Source: Hemicordylus capensis
Lineage: Eukaryota; Chordata; Lepidosauria; Squamata; Cordylidae
NCBI RefSeq assembly: GCF_027244095.1
Contig: NC_069669.1
Span: forward strand, 23,029,501 to 23,093,500
DNA: 64,000 nucleotides
Direction of reading: 5' to 3'
In this document: piece after piece, positions 1 through 12,170 of the stretch
Numbering within the stretch: the stretch's first letter is position 1
How the letters are laid out: each line of letters starts with the position of its first letter
Notes under the pieces: generated by a model
What the model saw: only the letters and a program-made list of their open reading frames with translations
Database searches by the model: none
Told to the model about the DNA's origin: nothing
Translations under genes and position numbers: made by a program

Positions 1-37
1 TTTAAAAACAGAACTACTACTATAACGTTGTATAGAT

Positions 38-430
38 ATTGTCAGAGGAATGGAAACGGAAATGGGCAGGAACACCCTCCAACGATCACTCCATGGAGAG
101 GGAGAGAGAGCACAACCATTCCTTCATGATGACCCCAACCTTTCCCTCTGTGTACAAGAAGACTTCAGCGGTACCCAAATCACTCGGGGTTAGAGATACA
201 GAAGAGAAAGACAGAGAAAGCTGAAAGTGCAACCATGCGGTCACCTCTTTTCCATCTCGGAGTGGGGGGTAGATGTTGCCAGAGTGACGTCAGCCTTGAT
301 TAGTCTTGCTCACGCTGAGCATTTGTCCCCCCCTGAGATGGTACCACTGGCCAAGCTTTGTGGGCTCATGGATTACGTGAGCTACTGCTGCCACTGAGAG
401 TACAGCAGTGGAACCGAGCCCAAAAAAGTA
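38..430 (+). repeat. Dispersed repeat family B, copy 1
   Basis: The stretch matches 22,378-22,735 in order: 'gtcagaggaatggaa', then 'cacctcttttccatctc', then 'gtagatgttgcca', then 'gagatggt'. A third, shorter copy is at 62,145-62,345. I do not know the class; there is no obvious inverted repeat or RT-like frame. The short open frame at its start belongs to the repeat and is not taken as a gene. Confidence 0.6.
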
Positions 431-1458
431 CTGTTTGCAAACTGAAGGTTGCAACATAAACTGCGTTATAGTCTTTGTCGGGATCAACCCCATAACAACA
501 TAGTTAAGTAGGTTGTTCTGTAAATGGAGGATGGAGACTGGTCTTTTGTTTTCAGAGTTAAAACTACAGATGACACTAAACGTGGCATTTGTGCTTCCAT
601 CCATTTTTTTAAAGAAGTTAAAATCGCCACCTCAAGAGCCCCAACCAGGATCAGGACTGTGGCTCACAGGGGAGGGCTATTTAACCACTTCTCTTTTGCT
701 GTGGTCCTGCCAAAAATTGCACCCCACCAAGCTATTAGCCCCAAGAGGGAAACTACTATCGATACCAGCTTATCCCTGGAACAAACAGTACCTCGTTGGC
801 AGGGAGGGGTGAGGGTGGATTTCCATTGGGACTGCAGGACAGGCGGAAAAGGGAACATCCCCCTCCTCACATGCCGGGGGCGAGGCGGGGGCGAGGCGGT
901 CGGCACAGGCGGCAGATTACTGAGCCACCAGCAAGACGGAAGATTATAAGCGGGGTGGGGGGAGGCTCTTTCACCTGATATGGTGGGTTGCGGTATCTAC
1001 TTATTTGTATATGACTGAGTATGGTTGGTTGTGCTTTTTAAGATTTTATTTTATCCAGTGTAATGGCTGTGCACAAAGAATAAACTACTACAACTTCTAC
1101 TTATGTAAGAATACAATTGGTTCATTGAGCCAGCATTAAAACACTCGTCAATGTACACAAACCAAAAAAAAGGTCAGCTTGGGTCAACTTCAGTACACCC
1201 AAGTGTTCATCATACTAACATCCTACCTTCTAATATTTCACAGATTAAAAGGTGTGCATGCATGTGTCCTTGCAAACGTTTCCTATTGTTACAGCAAAGA
1301 ACACTGCCAAAATTCCCCTCCATGGCGTAGTCACAAATCCAGGAATGCAGGTGCTCTCAAGGACGGCCCCCACAGCCACGCCCCATAGCCACACCCACCC
1401 AAGGCCACACACCCACACCCACTCGGGGGACGGGGGTTCCTTTACAAGAAGGTAAGAA

Positions 1459-1700
1459 TTGTTTCCTAATCCTACAGAGTTTGTATGTGGTTATTCACCC
1501 AGAAGAACAATCTGGATGGTCAACCACAAAGGGTGGAGGATACTCCATGGGACAGAATACAGGAAGAATAGTGATAAAATCCACTGTGGTTCAATATTCA
1601 GTTACGTCACAAACTGTTGGAATAGCAAGATCGGCATACTATTTCCACGGAGAAAGCCAAGGGCTTTGCGTCCCTGCTGAGACCCTGGAGGAAAAGAGTG
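1459..1700 (+). repeat. Diverged dispersed repeat related to 54,835-55,080
   Basis: Blocks shared in order with the segment at 54.8-55.1 kb: 'ctaatc', 'tattcaccca', a 'gtgg-ggata' block, and 'aattacgtc...aactgt'. Spacing is also similar. The class is unknown, and the match was judged by eye. Confidence 0.4.
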
Positions 1701-4019
1701 GCTGCATCCCTGCAACACCACACCATTGCTTCCCGCTCTTGATTATGTGTTGTATCTTGCATTTCTGGATATGTATCCTGCACTTCTACAGTTTTAGAGA
1801 TTCTGTTCTACTCTGGTTTTTATGATTTTTGTCATAACCTGCCTTGAATTAATTAATGAAGAATAGCAGCATAGAAATCTTTGAAATAAATAAATATTGA
1901 TAAGGGCTCTTCACTACTTGCTGTACATTTAAACAGCTCTTTTGGAGGGTGGAGGTGACTTGAGGATGTTTAATTTCATGACAAATCTGACTAGATTTGC
2001 TGCAGCTCACAGCTGGGATTGGCAGTTATGGAAGAGAGAGAAACAGCGCACTGGTCTTTTGCATCCATGCACAGGTGCTCGATCATCAGGGCAAGATGCA
2101 TCCATCCCCCATTTGGAGATCTACAAACTCTACAGTCTTCTACAGACTATAGGGACGAGGTTTATCATTTTCTCCATGATAAAATAAAATTTGAATATGC
2201 GATATTTTGCATTATTAAAATGTTAAATACAAGAGTTTAAAATCTAAAGAGATGATGTTTTAAAGTTAAACCAAACAAATAGGAAAGAGTTTTAATTATC
2301 ATCAACTGAAAGTTCATTGTTGATTCATTCGTTCCCATTCCCAAACCTTAGCAGCCAGGATTTTATGTTGGAAATTGACTATCCCTGACAATCTTTTAAG
2401 ACCCTACCTAGTTTCCAAGTACATTGGCAAGTTATGACTCTGTTGACATCACATCAGCAATCATTAATCAGCCTTCCTTAGGTCCCCCACCTCCACCCAA
2501 TCATTCCTGCATGTTGCTTTCACTTCCTTATTGGTGAAACATCCAAAGGTACCTGCTGGAGTCATTATATGTCAGAAAGACCTTTGTGAACAAAAGCAAT
2601 GTCGGGAATGCGAGGTCTCCCAGTGTTTCCCAAAGTGGGGCATGAAATCCTTTTACATGCAACCTTTAGGACTGTCTGGAGAGACAACCCACATAAGTTA
2701 CACACAACCCCCCTCTTACACATTATTTCAGTGGGGAAAGGCTGGTTTCACAGCATCTATCGCAAGCTTCATGATTCAGAGAGGGCCACTTCATGTGCCA
2801 CTTTTGTTGACACATTCATATGGGAAAACGTGACTCATGAAGGTGCAGGCAGGGGCACGGCGAGACTGAAAGGGGGGCCTGGCACAAGAAGCAAATATTG
2901 CCCCTGTGCCCTCCCAACTTTCTTCATCCCCCTCTGTCTTTGCCACAGAAGAACCCAGGGGGCATGATGGAAAAGAATGTATATTTTGCTGCGGCAGCAG
3001 CAGGAAAAAAAATGAAGGGAGCATGGAAGAGAGAAAGTGTATTTCTGGTGGGCAAGATGGTCCCAGTTGCCAGCTTTCTGAAACAGAAGTGAAGGGGCAA
3101 GGGATGCTTGCCCCTCTTTGCCCCCCCCCCCGCCCCTGCAGCCCTCTTGGCACAATCATTTTCTTGCTTCTGTGCAAATAACATCACATTCCCCATACAC
3201 ACAGACAGGCTCCGAAAGAGACTTCAGACATATGACATCCACCTCATGCATTCTTACAATATCAAGAATGAAGAGCACAGAGCGAGCTGTCACCTAGCTT
3301 GCAAGATCCCCTCTCCCAAGGCCCCAGGGACACTCATCCCCTTTGGTTCAATTATAGCTACACCCTGGTAAAGAGGCTTTCAGGAGTACTGGATCGGAGA
3401 GAGGGACCCGTTTGTGCTCAACTACGCCACTACAACAAGGGTATTCTTTGTCACTTAGAACAGAGAGAAGGGAGAGGCAGACAGCGAAGAGAATTCACAC
3501 TAAAATAAGATTACTAGTCCTACTAGAGAAAGAAGGTGTGCGCCAAGTAGCATGGGGACAGTGGTGGTATCAAATGGGTCTGTGTGCCACATTACATGCT
3601 ATTCATGCAGCATGGATATACAGACTGAAGCACGCCACATACGTGACCATTCATCACACATGATACAAGTGCACACTTCTTTCTGACAGTATTAGAATGC
3701 AGAAGTGTGGATTTAGAATCTGTGTTCTGGACGAGCTTGACACATCACAAGACTGACACTTTTTAAGTGAGAGAATTAGCACTTTACTGGGGGGGGGGGG
3801 CACATAGCATCCATGGTGGATGGGAACAGGCAGGGAAAGAGGAAACTCCTGCAAGTTGGCAAGGAGCTAACGGAAGGGGAGAAACAAGTAAGGACTCTAA
3901 CAACAACAAGAAATGTATAGAAACGTAAATGTAATCATAAATGAATACACAAACAACCCTTAATAGACTGACACAATTCTGCTGCTTACCACGAAGGAAG
4001 GAGTGAAGGAGTTTCTCCG

Positions 4020-4231
4020 CAGGAGTTCAGGATTTCCTCCAGGGACGCAGCTGTGGTGGAGCGAGCCCTGCCTGGCGCATGGAATAATGCAAGCGCAGCT
4101 CAGGCCATCCTGGTGTTCTGGCTGGTCTCTCAGGAAGTAGCTGGCCTGGGATCGAGGGGGGGGAGGAGGGGGGGAGGCAGGACGGCAGGTGCTGCTGCCG
4201 CCACTTCAGCCACTGCTCCCGGAAGCCCACT

Positions 4232-4263
<32 letters not shown>

Positions 4264-4480
4264 CACAACTCAAATATTAGCAAAGTTGGGCACAGGCAGT
4301 TCTGGTGGCGTTTGGTGCCCGGTCCTGCCACAGAACTGCAGCCAAGCTCACGTGGAGGCACTGCGGCTAGTTTCAGCCCAAGGTCCTCTCCCCTCCCGGC
4401 ACACACACCTCCTCTTCCTCCTCCTCGCTCCCTTTCAGGGGCCCTGTTGTACTTCACTCCTCTGGCGTGTTCTATTGCAC
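4020..4480. other. Moderately CpG-containing, low-complexity patch with CAG tract
   Basis: This patch is GC-rich relative to its flanks, with a (CAG) run at about 4,231-4,262 and poly-G/poly-C stretches. Short frames exist on both strands, but they are low-complexity Ser/Ala/Pro sequence. On the minus strand a donor-like GTAAGC lies near 3,990, so a 5' UTR exon of a divergent gene is conceivable but unproven. Confidence 0.25.
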
Positions 4481-5135
4481 TGCTACTTATTGGGTTTTTT
4501 GCAGCCTAGGCTGACTCTATTCATCACAAACGCAGGAATTATTTCTCATTCACAGTAGACAACAGGCACACCCTTTTCACCAGTGGCTTGAGCTGGGTTG
4601 TTAAAGCTTTAGTAACAAGAAGCTCTACTGTAGTAGAGCCTACAGTATGGGACGCTCAGGCAACCTCCTGCTTTTAAGTTAGTCAAGCATTTCCCTGCTG
4701 CGCCACTTAAGGTGACCCACACAGGCTGTCAAAAAAACCTCTGGAAGAATTACTGCTTTGCAGAGTTTTAAAAAAACACACAGCTAATCTCGGAAAACAG
4801 AACAACTTGTCGCTCGGGACAGCCAGTTTGGAACATGTGGGTCTTTCTTTGCCTCCGTGCCTTTCCCCAAAGGCTCCCAAGCAGCAGCACCTGTATGCTT
4901 CTTATGGCAGGAGAGGTTTACCTGGGCAGCCTGCCACCTGGCAAGCGCCGTCCCAAGCCCTTGTGAACAGGATCTATAAACAGGGCAGGGTGTAGCAAGG
5001 CTGGCGTGGGTCCTGAGACAAGATGCGTCCCCCTGCTCCTGCCCCCCACACAGCCAAGAACTGGAGCCCTAAAGGACCACCTGGGCCCGCCTAGTGGGCA
5101 GGCCAGTCCTGGCACTGGACTCAGGACAGCAGCAG

Positions 5136-5271
5136 CAGTGTTCCCTCTCACAGGGATTCCCAGAGGTGGTGGACTACAACTCCCATCATCTCCAGCCAAA
5201 GGCCATTGCAGCTGGGGATTCTGGGAGTTGTAGTCCACAACATCTGGGCATCTCTGCGAGAGGGAACACTG
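5136..5271. mobile_element. Hairpin MITE (hAT-like), family M1
   Basis: Terminal inverted repeats read CAGTGTTCCCTCTC and GAGAGGGAACACTG. The interior is also nearly palindromic, with 'ggactacaactcccat' mirrored by 'gggagttgtagtcc'. There is no coding capacity. Other copies lie near 23.6, 50.1 and 63.96 kb. Confidence 0.75.
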
Positions 5272-7311
5272 GAGAGCAGTGCAGGGGGGGAGTGCTTCCC
5301 ATCAGCAGCTCCAGCTGTGGCTCATAGCTCATGCTCACATCCCAGAGCATGGGAGCAGACAGTCATAGAGGCAAACCAGGCAATCGTCTGGTGTGCCAAC
5401 ATTGCAGGGGTGTTGGCTTCAACTATGTGAAGGGCGGGCTCAAAGAGGAGGGGGTTTGGGCATGAATCCTTCCTACGTTAAAAGCCACATCCATCTGTTC
5501 AGCTGTGGAATGGACACTGGAGGATATGCATTCCCTGCTTTCTGGGAGATACGGCCGAGAACCTTCTGGTCTCTCTCTGCTGGCCGCTCAGGACGTAAAC
5601 ACTGGTGTAAAGGGTAGGAGGAAGAAAAGACGTGGCAGCCGTCACGAATGGAAATGGGGAGGCAGCCTGCGCAACGGTTGCTCATTCGAGATGCTCTCAT
5701 GATGCTGGTCACATGCCATAAAACGGGGTGGGGGAGCAGGGCAGAGGCACACTTCTGATTGGGTGCCTCTGGTTCACCCCCACCCCACCCCCGGTTCTGG
5801 TTAAGCCACAAACCGGGTTCTAAGACCTGGTTCACCCACCCCCATCAGAGGGAGGTCAAAGGGTCCACTTTTCCCGATTCTTTCAGCACCTGCTTACTCG
5901 GGGCAAGGATTCTCCTAGCCTGCATTAACTAGAGAGTAATAAATTCTTCTGGATTGCTTAACACAACTGTTGTGTGGTCTTGTGTGATTGGGTCCACACT
6001 CAGAGCTGGTATTCCCTGCCAATTGTTGGCCACGATGGCAAGACTCCCTGCAGACGGGCTGGTCTCGAGCAGCTCAGCTCTCCACCAGCTGCCCAAATGT
6101 CATACTCGAGGAGGGAAGTTGTGGCTAGAGAATCAGAGGGCTAGCAATCAATGCCAGAGCAGCTCCTGCACGTTGTGGGGTTTCCAGCACGAGGTTCCAG
6201 TCCAGAACGAGTACAGCTGTATCGTATCAACCAGGGCCAAAGCTACACTGAACAATGGGGTGGGGGCAAATGTCACTGGGCCCTCGAGGGAAGGCAGTGC
6301 ATCCACTCACTCTTCCCCTCCCTCCCACCCTGACTCATTGGCATCCTTCTGGCTCCTGATCTGAGGATCTGTCTCAGCGTTAGGCAAGAAGAGTCCTCTC
6401 CAGGAGCGGGAGGAGGAGGGAGAGAGTCAGGCAGCCTCCGTCCCTCCTCCCGACTGGCTAGCTATTGCTCAATTCAGCCCATCCCTGACAGGCTCGACAG
6501 CAAGGGCAAGGGCACCAATCATCAGCCAGCTGGTCACAAGGAGACGAGGAGGGAGAGGTGCTGCCTGATACTCCCCCCTGCCCGGCCGCAAACATCAATA
6601 AGTAACTTTCTTTGGAGGTTTGTTGAGGCAGCCCCTGGAAAGAGTCCCAGTTCTGGCCATCCTTATAAACCTCCTCTGCTTCAAGACTGAACCTCCCACA
6701 TGGGGTTTATTATGATCATTTATACAGCGCCCTACATCCACGAGAATGCCTCTTGACACAGCGCGACAAGACAAGTCCCCCCTAAGGCAATTGTACAACA
6801 GGCTGCACTATGTTGCCAACATGACAAGCCACAGGTGAGAGGAGCAGGAGCCAAGCCCGTTCCCTCATCCACATGCCATTCATTCCCGTTTGCAGCATTA
6901 GTCACAGAGATTCAGTGACCAGTACTGCTGCAGGGCAGGCATCAGGCAAGCGGGCACCACCTTGGCACTGAAGTGCCTTCCGTAGTTCCTAGAGCAGCAA
7001 CTCTATACATTCAATCACAGTCCATTTGGGGTTTTTCCAAAGTACTGCAGCGCTTAAGATGACAACAGGAAAAGCAGAATCACAGGCCAACATCCTGTCT
7101 AAACCTATTCGAGGAAGTCCCATTTAAACTACGGGGCCTAATTTGTCCTTTTAACTTCAATGGAACTTGGAGTAAGTTTACTTAGGATGTCAGCCAAAGA
7201 ATTTTAGAGTTGGAAGGTGCTCTAAAGGTCTTGGAAACTGCTGCAGCATCCCTGACAGATGCCCGTCCAGCCTCTGTTTGGAAACCACCAGCAAAGGAGA
7301 GTCCACTACTG

Positions 7312-7455
7312 GTTAGCAGTAGTAGCACAGTGGTTAGAGTGTTGGGCGGGCCAGGGAAACCCGAGTCCAAACACCCATTCCGGAATGAAGCTCACTGGTT
7401 GACTCTGGGCCAGTCGCTTCCCTCTCAGCCAGACCTACCTCACAGCAATAGAGAA
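7312..7455 (+). repeat. tRNA-derived SINE, family S3
   Basis: A tRNA-like head ('agcacagtggttagagtgtt', then a B-box-like region) is followed by 'gactctgggccagtcgcttc' and 'cagacctacctcacag'. The same body occurs at 8,772-9,045. Confidence 0.6.
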
Positions 7456-7471
7456 AAAACACCCATTCCAT

Positions 7472-7541
7472 TTGTATAACAAAACGACAAAATATTTAGA
7501 TACAGCTTTTCAACAAAAGTTTCCAAAGTGGTTTTACAGAG

Positions 7542-7619
<78 letters not shown>

Positions 7620-7730
7620 GTGGCTCCTTGTCCCCAAAGGGCTCACAATCTAGAAAGAAACATAAGATAGACACCAGCAACAGTCACGGGATAAGAGACT
7701 AACAGTATAAGAGACTAACATAGCTATCCC
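7472..7730 (+). repeat. Dispersed repeat family A with internal GAAA expansion
   Basis: It contains the family hallmark 'ccccaaagggctcacaatct' followed by 'gaaacataagatagacacc'. A (GAAA)n microsatellite of about 80 bp sits just before that block, where other copies carry a short 'aataaataaataa' run. Other copies: 12.2, 13.1, 15.1(-), 16.5(-), 21.4 and 39.9(-) kb. Confidence 0.65.
7540..7619 (+). repeat. (GAAA)n microsatellite
   Basis: About 19-20 near-perfect tetranucleotide units lie inside a family A repeat copy. Confidence 0.95.
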
Positions 7731-7734
7731 GCTA

Positions 7735-7977
7735 AAGTAAAGTTGTACTGTCAAATCGATGTCAATTCCTGGCACCTACAGAGCCCTGTGATTGTCTTTG
7801 GTAAAATACAGGAGAAGTTGACCATTACCATCTCCCACGCAGTATGAGATGCCTTTCAGCATTTTCCTGTATCACTGCTTCCCTATATAGGTGTTTCCCA
7901 TACCAGCGGGGATTCGAACCAGCGACTTCTTGCTCCCTAGGCAAGTTACTTCCCCACTGTGCCAATAGGTGGCTAGC
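7735..7977 (-). repeat. tRNA-derived SINE, family S2
   Basis: Read on the minus strand: a tRNA-like head with B box ('ggttcgaatccccgctgg'), then 'aggaaaatgctgaaaggcat', and a tail related to 'gacttgatggcacactttacc'. A plus-strand copy is at 44,245-44,434. Confidence 0.7.
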
Positions 7978-8137
7978 TATCCCACTAGGATTTATTTTAT
8001 TACATTTCATCTCAACTTCTCCAAGTAATACAAGGAAGCATACATGGTTCCCTCCATGCCCTCTGCTGTGCATCATCACAACAGCCCTGCGAGGTTGGAG
8101 AATAGCGACCAGCCTGTCAACTTCATAAATGAGTGAG

Positions 8138-8443
8138 AGGAGAGCTGGTCTTGCGGTAGCAAGCATGGATTGTCTCCTCTGCTAAGCAGAGTCTGCCCTG
8201 GTTTGCATTTGGATCAGTGGCTACCTGTGAGTGCTGTAAGAGATTCTCCTTACAGGATGGGGCCGTAGCTCAGTGGCAGAGCATCCGCTTTGCGCGCAGA
8301 AGGGCCCAGGTTCCATCCCTCCCTGGCCGCAGCATCTCCAGGTAGGGCTGGAGTCAAGAGCACCGCTGCTCATCTCAGTGTGGATGAGACGGAGCTCGAT
8401 GGACCCATGGCATGGCCCATTATGAGGCAGCTGCCTACATTTC
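8138..8443 (+). repeat. 5S-Sauria-type SINE, full length
   Basis: The head ('agctggtcttgcggtag', 'gctaagcagagtctgccct', 'gtttgcatttggat') follows 5S rRNA internal promoter sequence. The second part ('ggggccgtagctcagtggca') is tRNA-derived, and the tail contains 'agctcgatggaccc'. It is a SINE, not a functional tRNA or 5S gene. Confidence 0.8.
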
Positions 8444-8771
8444 TAGTGGCAGCCTGAAGCAGAGTCTCTCAGTCCTCCTAACCCATTATTCCGGCTACTA
8501 CCCCACACTGCTTCTCATGCTCCTGATGTCCCTCGCCCACCCCAGGTGTGCCAAACCGGGAGGAGAACTGCAAGGAGATCATCACAACCCCCTCCATCTG
8601 CTCTCGTTGCTGCTGCAGGAAAAGTACTTATGTGTACGATACAAGGAGGAACTTCTCTCTCCACTCCTTCTCTCTCCACTCCGTCTTCTCTGCTCAAAAT
8701 TTGCAAGCCAGTGGCAGAACAACAGCAGGAGAGGGGCATGTCTTCATTTCCTGCGTTGTGGGCTTCCCAGT

Positions 8772-9045
8772 GGTTAACAGTGGATGTTGGACTCGAGAGG
8801 CCTCAGCAGCCTGATGATCCAGGAGAGCACCGCTGCTGATGAGGGAGACCTGACTTAAAATCCTCACTGGGGGCACAAGACTTACTAGGAGGCCTTAAAT
8901 GTACTAGGTCATGTCAGGCCCACAAACCTACCTCACAGGGTTGTTGGGAGGATCCAGACAGTAGGAAGAGACCATGCACGTTGCCCTGAGTTCTGGAAAG
9001 GTGGGATAAAAATGAAAATGAATAATGTAATATAATAATATTTCA
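8772..9045 (+). repeat. tRNA-derived SINE, family S3
   Basis: It has the 'cagtggttaacagtgg' head, the 'cctacctcacagggttgttg' body and a tail ending '...gtgggataaaaatgaaaatg'. It is the same family as 7,312-7,455 but more complete. Confidence 0.65.
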
Positions 9046-10949
9046 GGAAGACTTTGATATATCCTGCTTTTAAAAACTGTTTCTTTGTGACTTAAATTTT
9101 ATTTTTGGCTAACCTAAGTGCATTCATCTTTATTGAGATGTGTGTACTGTAAATTGTTTTGCAAGTAAGCATTTATTATAATAAAGATATAACTGTAAAA
9201 CAACATTATATACATGCATGTGTGTGCCAGTGCACACACATTCATGGGAAACAGAATAAATAAATACATTGTTCCAGCTGGAGACCACCTGTTTAAATAG
9301 GACCCATATGATTCAAATATTATTGTTTGATTTAAGGTTGGAAGCTGTCTTGTAAATCCTTTAAAATAAAATGAGGGGCAGAAAAATTAATAAAAACAAA
9401 TCTGCTGCTGCTGTCACTCACTTGGCCTAACAGGGTGCCTGAGACTATAAGAGATAAAAAGAATACTTTACTCTCACCAGTCCTGAATAACAGCATTACC
9501 TTCTGTGAAAACAGGCAAAAAAGTCCATCTTTGATCCCATAACATTTGGGAGGTACTGAAAATGGACAAAATATAACCTCAGTTTAAAGGTATAAACTGA
9601 GTATAAGGGGTATAAACCCCTTATATAAAGATTATTTCCTTGAAAGGTGGTTACCCTTTTTAATGTTATTGATTCTAAAAAAACTTATAAGAGACTACTG
9701 TGTTTACTTGAATCCAAGACTAGGATTCTTCCAGGTTATTTGATTTTAGGAATTGTGTGTGGGGGGGTGTCTTATCTTAAATAGAGTCCTCTAATTTTAG
9801 GGTAAATGCAGGTATAACCTACTGTAAACTGAGACTTTGAAACTGATGAAAACTTCTATGGAGACTTTGTATACGAGGTCAGAGAGATTAAACCTCTTTT
9901 GTTTGGTAACTAGGACCAACGATTGCAGTAATAAACGTTGATATATGTGAACCATGTTGACATAATTAAATGATAGTGTTGACATTGCTGTGGATTCGAG
10001 GGTTGCCCATTTTCCTGAAACTGACCAGGAAGAGCCAGCATCATCAGTCTGTAGAAGATTACCCAAGAAGGCTAGCCTGAATCTCCACAGCTTGACATTG
10101 TGGAAAATATGGGGGCATATTGCGGGGTGGGGAGTTGTCTTCAGGAAGAGCTTTAGTCAGCCTCCAAGTGGCTTCTGAAAATGAGCCTGGAGATTTGAAT
10201 GAGTTGAGGTATCGTGGCAAATACTGGAGACATGGAGTGGCACAGCAGGAATCTCCAGCAACAGTTCCGGTCCAGAGTTGTAATCTGAATGTTGTGCTGT
10301 CTTTTTTTTAAGGTCAAGCACACAATAGCCCTAGTTGGACACTATGGTGTTGTATGTGCGTACAGGTGTCTGCTGCCTACGGGCACATGCACAGGTGCTG
10401 CATGCACCCATGTCCCCCTTTTCCTGGGAATTGCTGTACCTGGGTTCATTTTAAAACTGAAGCTGGGTCCAGGCTCTCTGAAATGCAGCTAGGAAGCGCA
10501 CGACTGCCCATGTGTTGCGCACGACGCACTGCAAATAACAGGAGACGAGATGTGCCCCGAGAGACTGGCCTGTGTCAGGCACTCTATGCAGGCTGAAGGC
10601 AGAGGCGCTCTTACCCCTGGCCTCCTGGGCCCAAGTCCGGGGCCTCCCCAAATCTTCTTCAGTCTGTCCAGGGTGGTGTGTGTGTGTGTGGGGGGGGGAA
10701 ATGTGTGGGGTGGGCCTATGCGGAGGGGGGTCTTGAGAAATGCCCCTGCCCAGGCCTCTGGGCCCCAGTTGGAGGCCAGCCCAGGGGCTGTGTGTGCCCT
10801 CAGGAGCCCACCTGGGCTGAAAAGACTGCCCCTGGGTCGCAGGGGGTGGGGGGGTTAGGGGTGCATGCTCAACTTGTAGGGGGGGTCTGTGTGTGAGAGA
10901 GAAATCCCCCCCGAGGGGGGGGGGGTGCGTGGCCGTGCCTTGCTGCCCC

Positions 10950-12170
10950 TCAGGAAGGAGCCCTGCAGCTGCTGGGGGTGGGGCGGCGGCGGGGTTCCTT
11001 CTGGGCCCGGCTGCCCCCCCCCCCGGCTGTGTGGAGAAGAAAGCAAGCAGCTGAAAGGTAGCCAAGGCCGCTACCGGAGGGGGCCAAGCCGGGCGGGACA
11101 AGGCGAACGGGCGACGGCCCCCCCCCGACTCCTCCTCCTCCCTCCCCCCCTCCGGAGGCGGGCTCCTCGCGGGCTGCTGCTGGCGGCGGCCACCAGAGAG
11201 CAGCTCCCCCCACCCGGCGAAGGCGGCGGCGGCGGCCACCATGCGCGAGCCGCGAGGAGGCGGCGGCGCGCGGGCCCTGGACAGTCCCGGCAGCGGCGGC
11301 GGCGGCGGCAGCAGCGAGAGCGGTGGGTCTGGCGGGGGCCGGGAGGCCGCTCTCGAGGCGGCGGCGGGGGCGCCAACACTGGCGGCGCCTCGTCTCCCTC
11401 AGGCAGGAAGGAGGGCGGCCTGGAGCGGCGCTGCCGCCTGCCCGCCTCTGCGCGGGGCCCAGCCGTGGTGGTGGTGGTGGTGGGGGGAGGACCCGCCTCT
11501 CCGGGCACCCCGCGCGCGGCTGGGGGCTCCTTGCAGGCGGCGGCGGCGGCGAGACGTGACAAGGCCCCGAGACCGGGCCGGGCTGCCAGCCCCCCCCCCC
11601 GCCTCCAGCACCAACGGGGGGGCTGCTGTGGGGCTCCCGGGTGGGGCCCGAGGCGGCCGTGGCCAGCGCGGTGGGCTGGACGCGGGCTCGGCCCCCGGCT
11701 CGGCCCCGAGGAGCGGCTCCTGGCCGGCCACGCCTCCCCTGCCGGAGGGGGTCGTTGCTGCTGAGCCCCACCCGGAGAGGCCGGCGGGGGCATTCTAGAC
11801 GGACCGTGCATGCCCGGCAAGCGGGCCCCCCTCGCAGGGCTGTTGTGGGATCGACAGCAGAGCCGTGCGCACTGCTCGGGGTTGGGGGCCTCCGGAAGAA
11901 CTGCGGAGAGACAAAGCAGCCCAGGCAATCAAGGGCGCTTGGCCAGCCGGGGGGGGCGGGGGGCAGGCTGGGCCCCGCGCAGAGGCAGGCGCGCGCACCC
12001 CCCCTGCTAGTCTACGGTAGCAGAAGGTCCCGCAGGGTTCAGTGGGAAGGAAGGGCGTGTAGGTTGTCACAGGATCGCAGGCCACTCCCCCGCGGGGGCT
12101 GCAGCTCCCGTCCCTCTGCACGCGCTCCAGAACCCTGTGCGACTCCGCCTGGATTGTGTGTGCAGCCGGC
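10950..12170 (+). promoter_or_regulatory. CpG island / promoter of TMC7
   Basis: This is a very GC- and CpG-rich stretch with long GGC and poly-C/poly-G runs, enclosing the predicted TMC7 start codon at 11,241. It is typical of a TATA-less vertebrate CpG-island promoter. Long overlapping frames in all phases here come from base composition. The transcription start cannot be placed from sequence alone. Confidence 0.75.
11241..11322 (+). CDS. TMC7: TMC7 coding exon 1
   Basis: It encodes residues 1-27, a Gly/Ser-rich cytosolic tail (MREPRGGGG...SSES), ending in phase 1 at donor GTGGGT. The leftover G joins AG of exon 2 to make Glu. The N terminus is poorly conserved, so the start rests on Kozak context and phase. 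Confidence 0.75.

Larger units (their letters stand above)
1..11240. other. Intergenic region upstream of TMC7, no gene recognised
   Basis: I found no convincing coding exon on either strand. Open frames are short, of low complexity, or lie inside repeats. In human, SMG1 lies upstream in the opposite orientation, so its 5' end would be expected to the left of this window. Recognisable content is SINEs, hairpin MITEs, a GAAA microsatellite and a moderately GC-rich patch near 4.0-4.5 kb, listed separately. The last ~300 bp are the GC-rich 5' flank/5' UTR of TMC7. Confidence 0.6.

Noticed and set aside
3781-3801. Poly-G run as a regulatory G-quadruplex
   Set aside because: A single mononucleotide run in repeat-rich intergenic DNA; many similar runs occur here with no link to a gene.
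4027-4509. Possible coding exon around the CAG run
   Set aside because: Low-complexity frames, no recognisable protein, and only a weak minus-strand donor.
8262-8335. Possible tRNA gene
   Set aside because: The tRNA-like sequence is part of a SINE with a 5S-derived head and shared tail, repeated many times.
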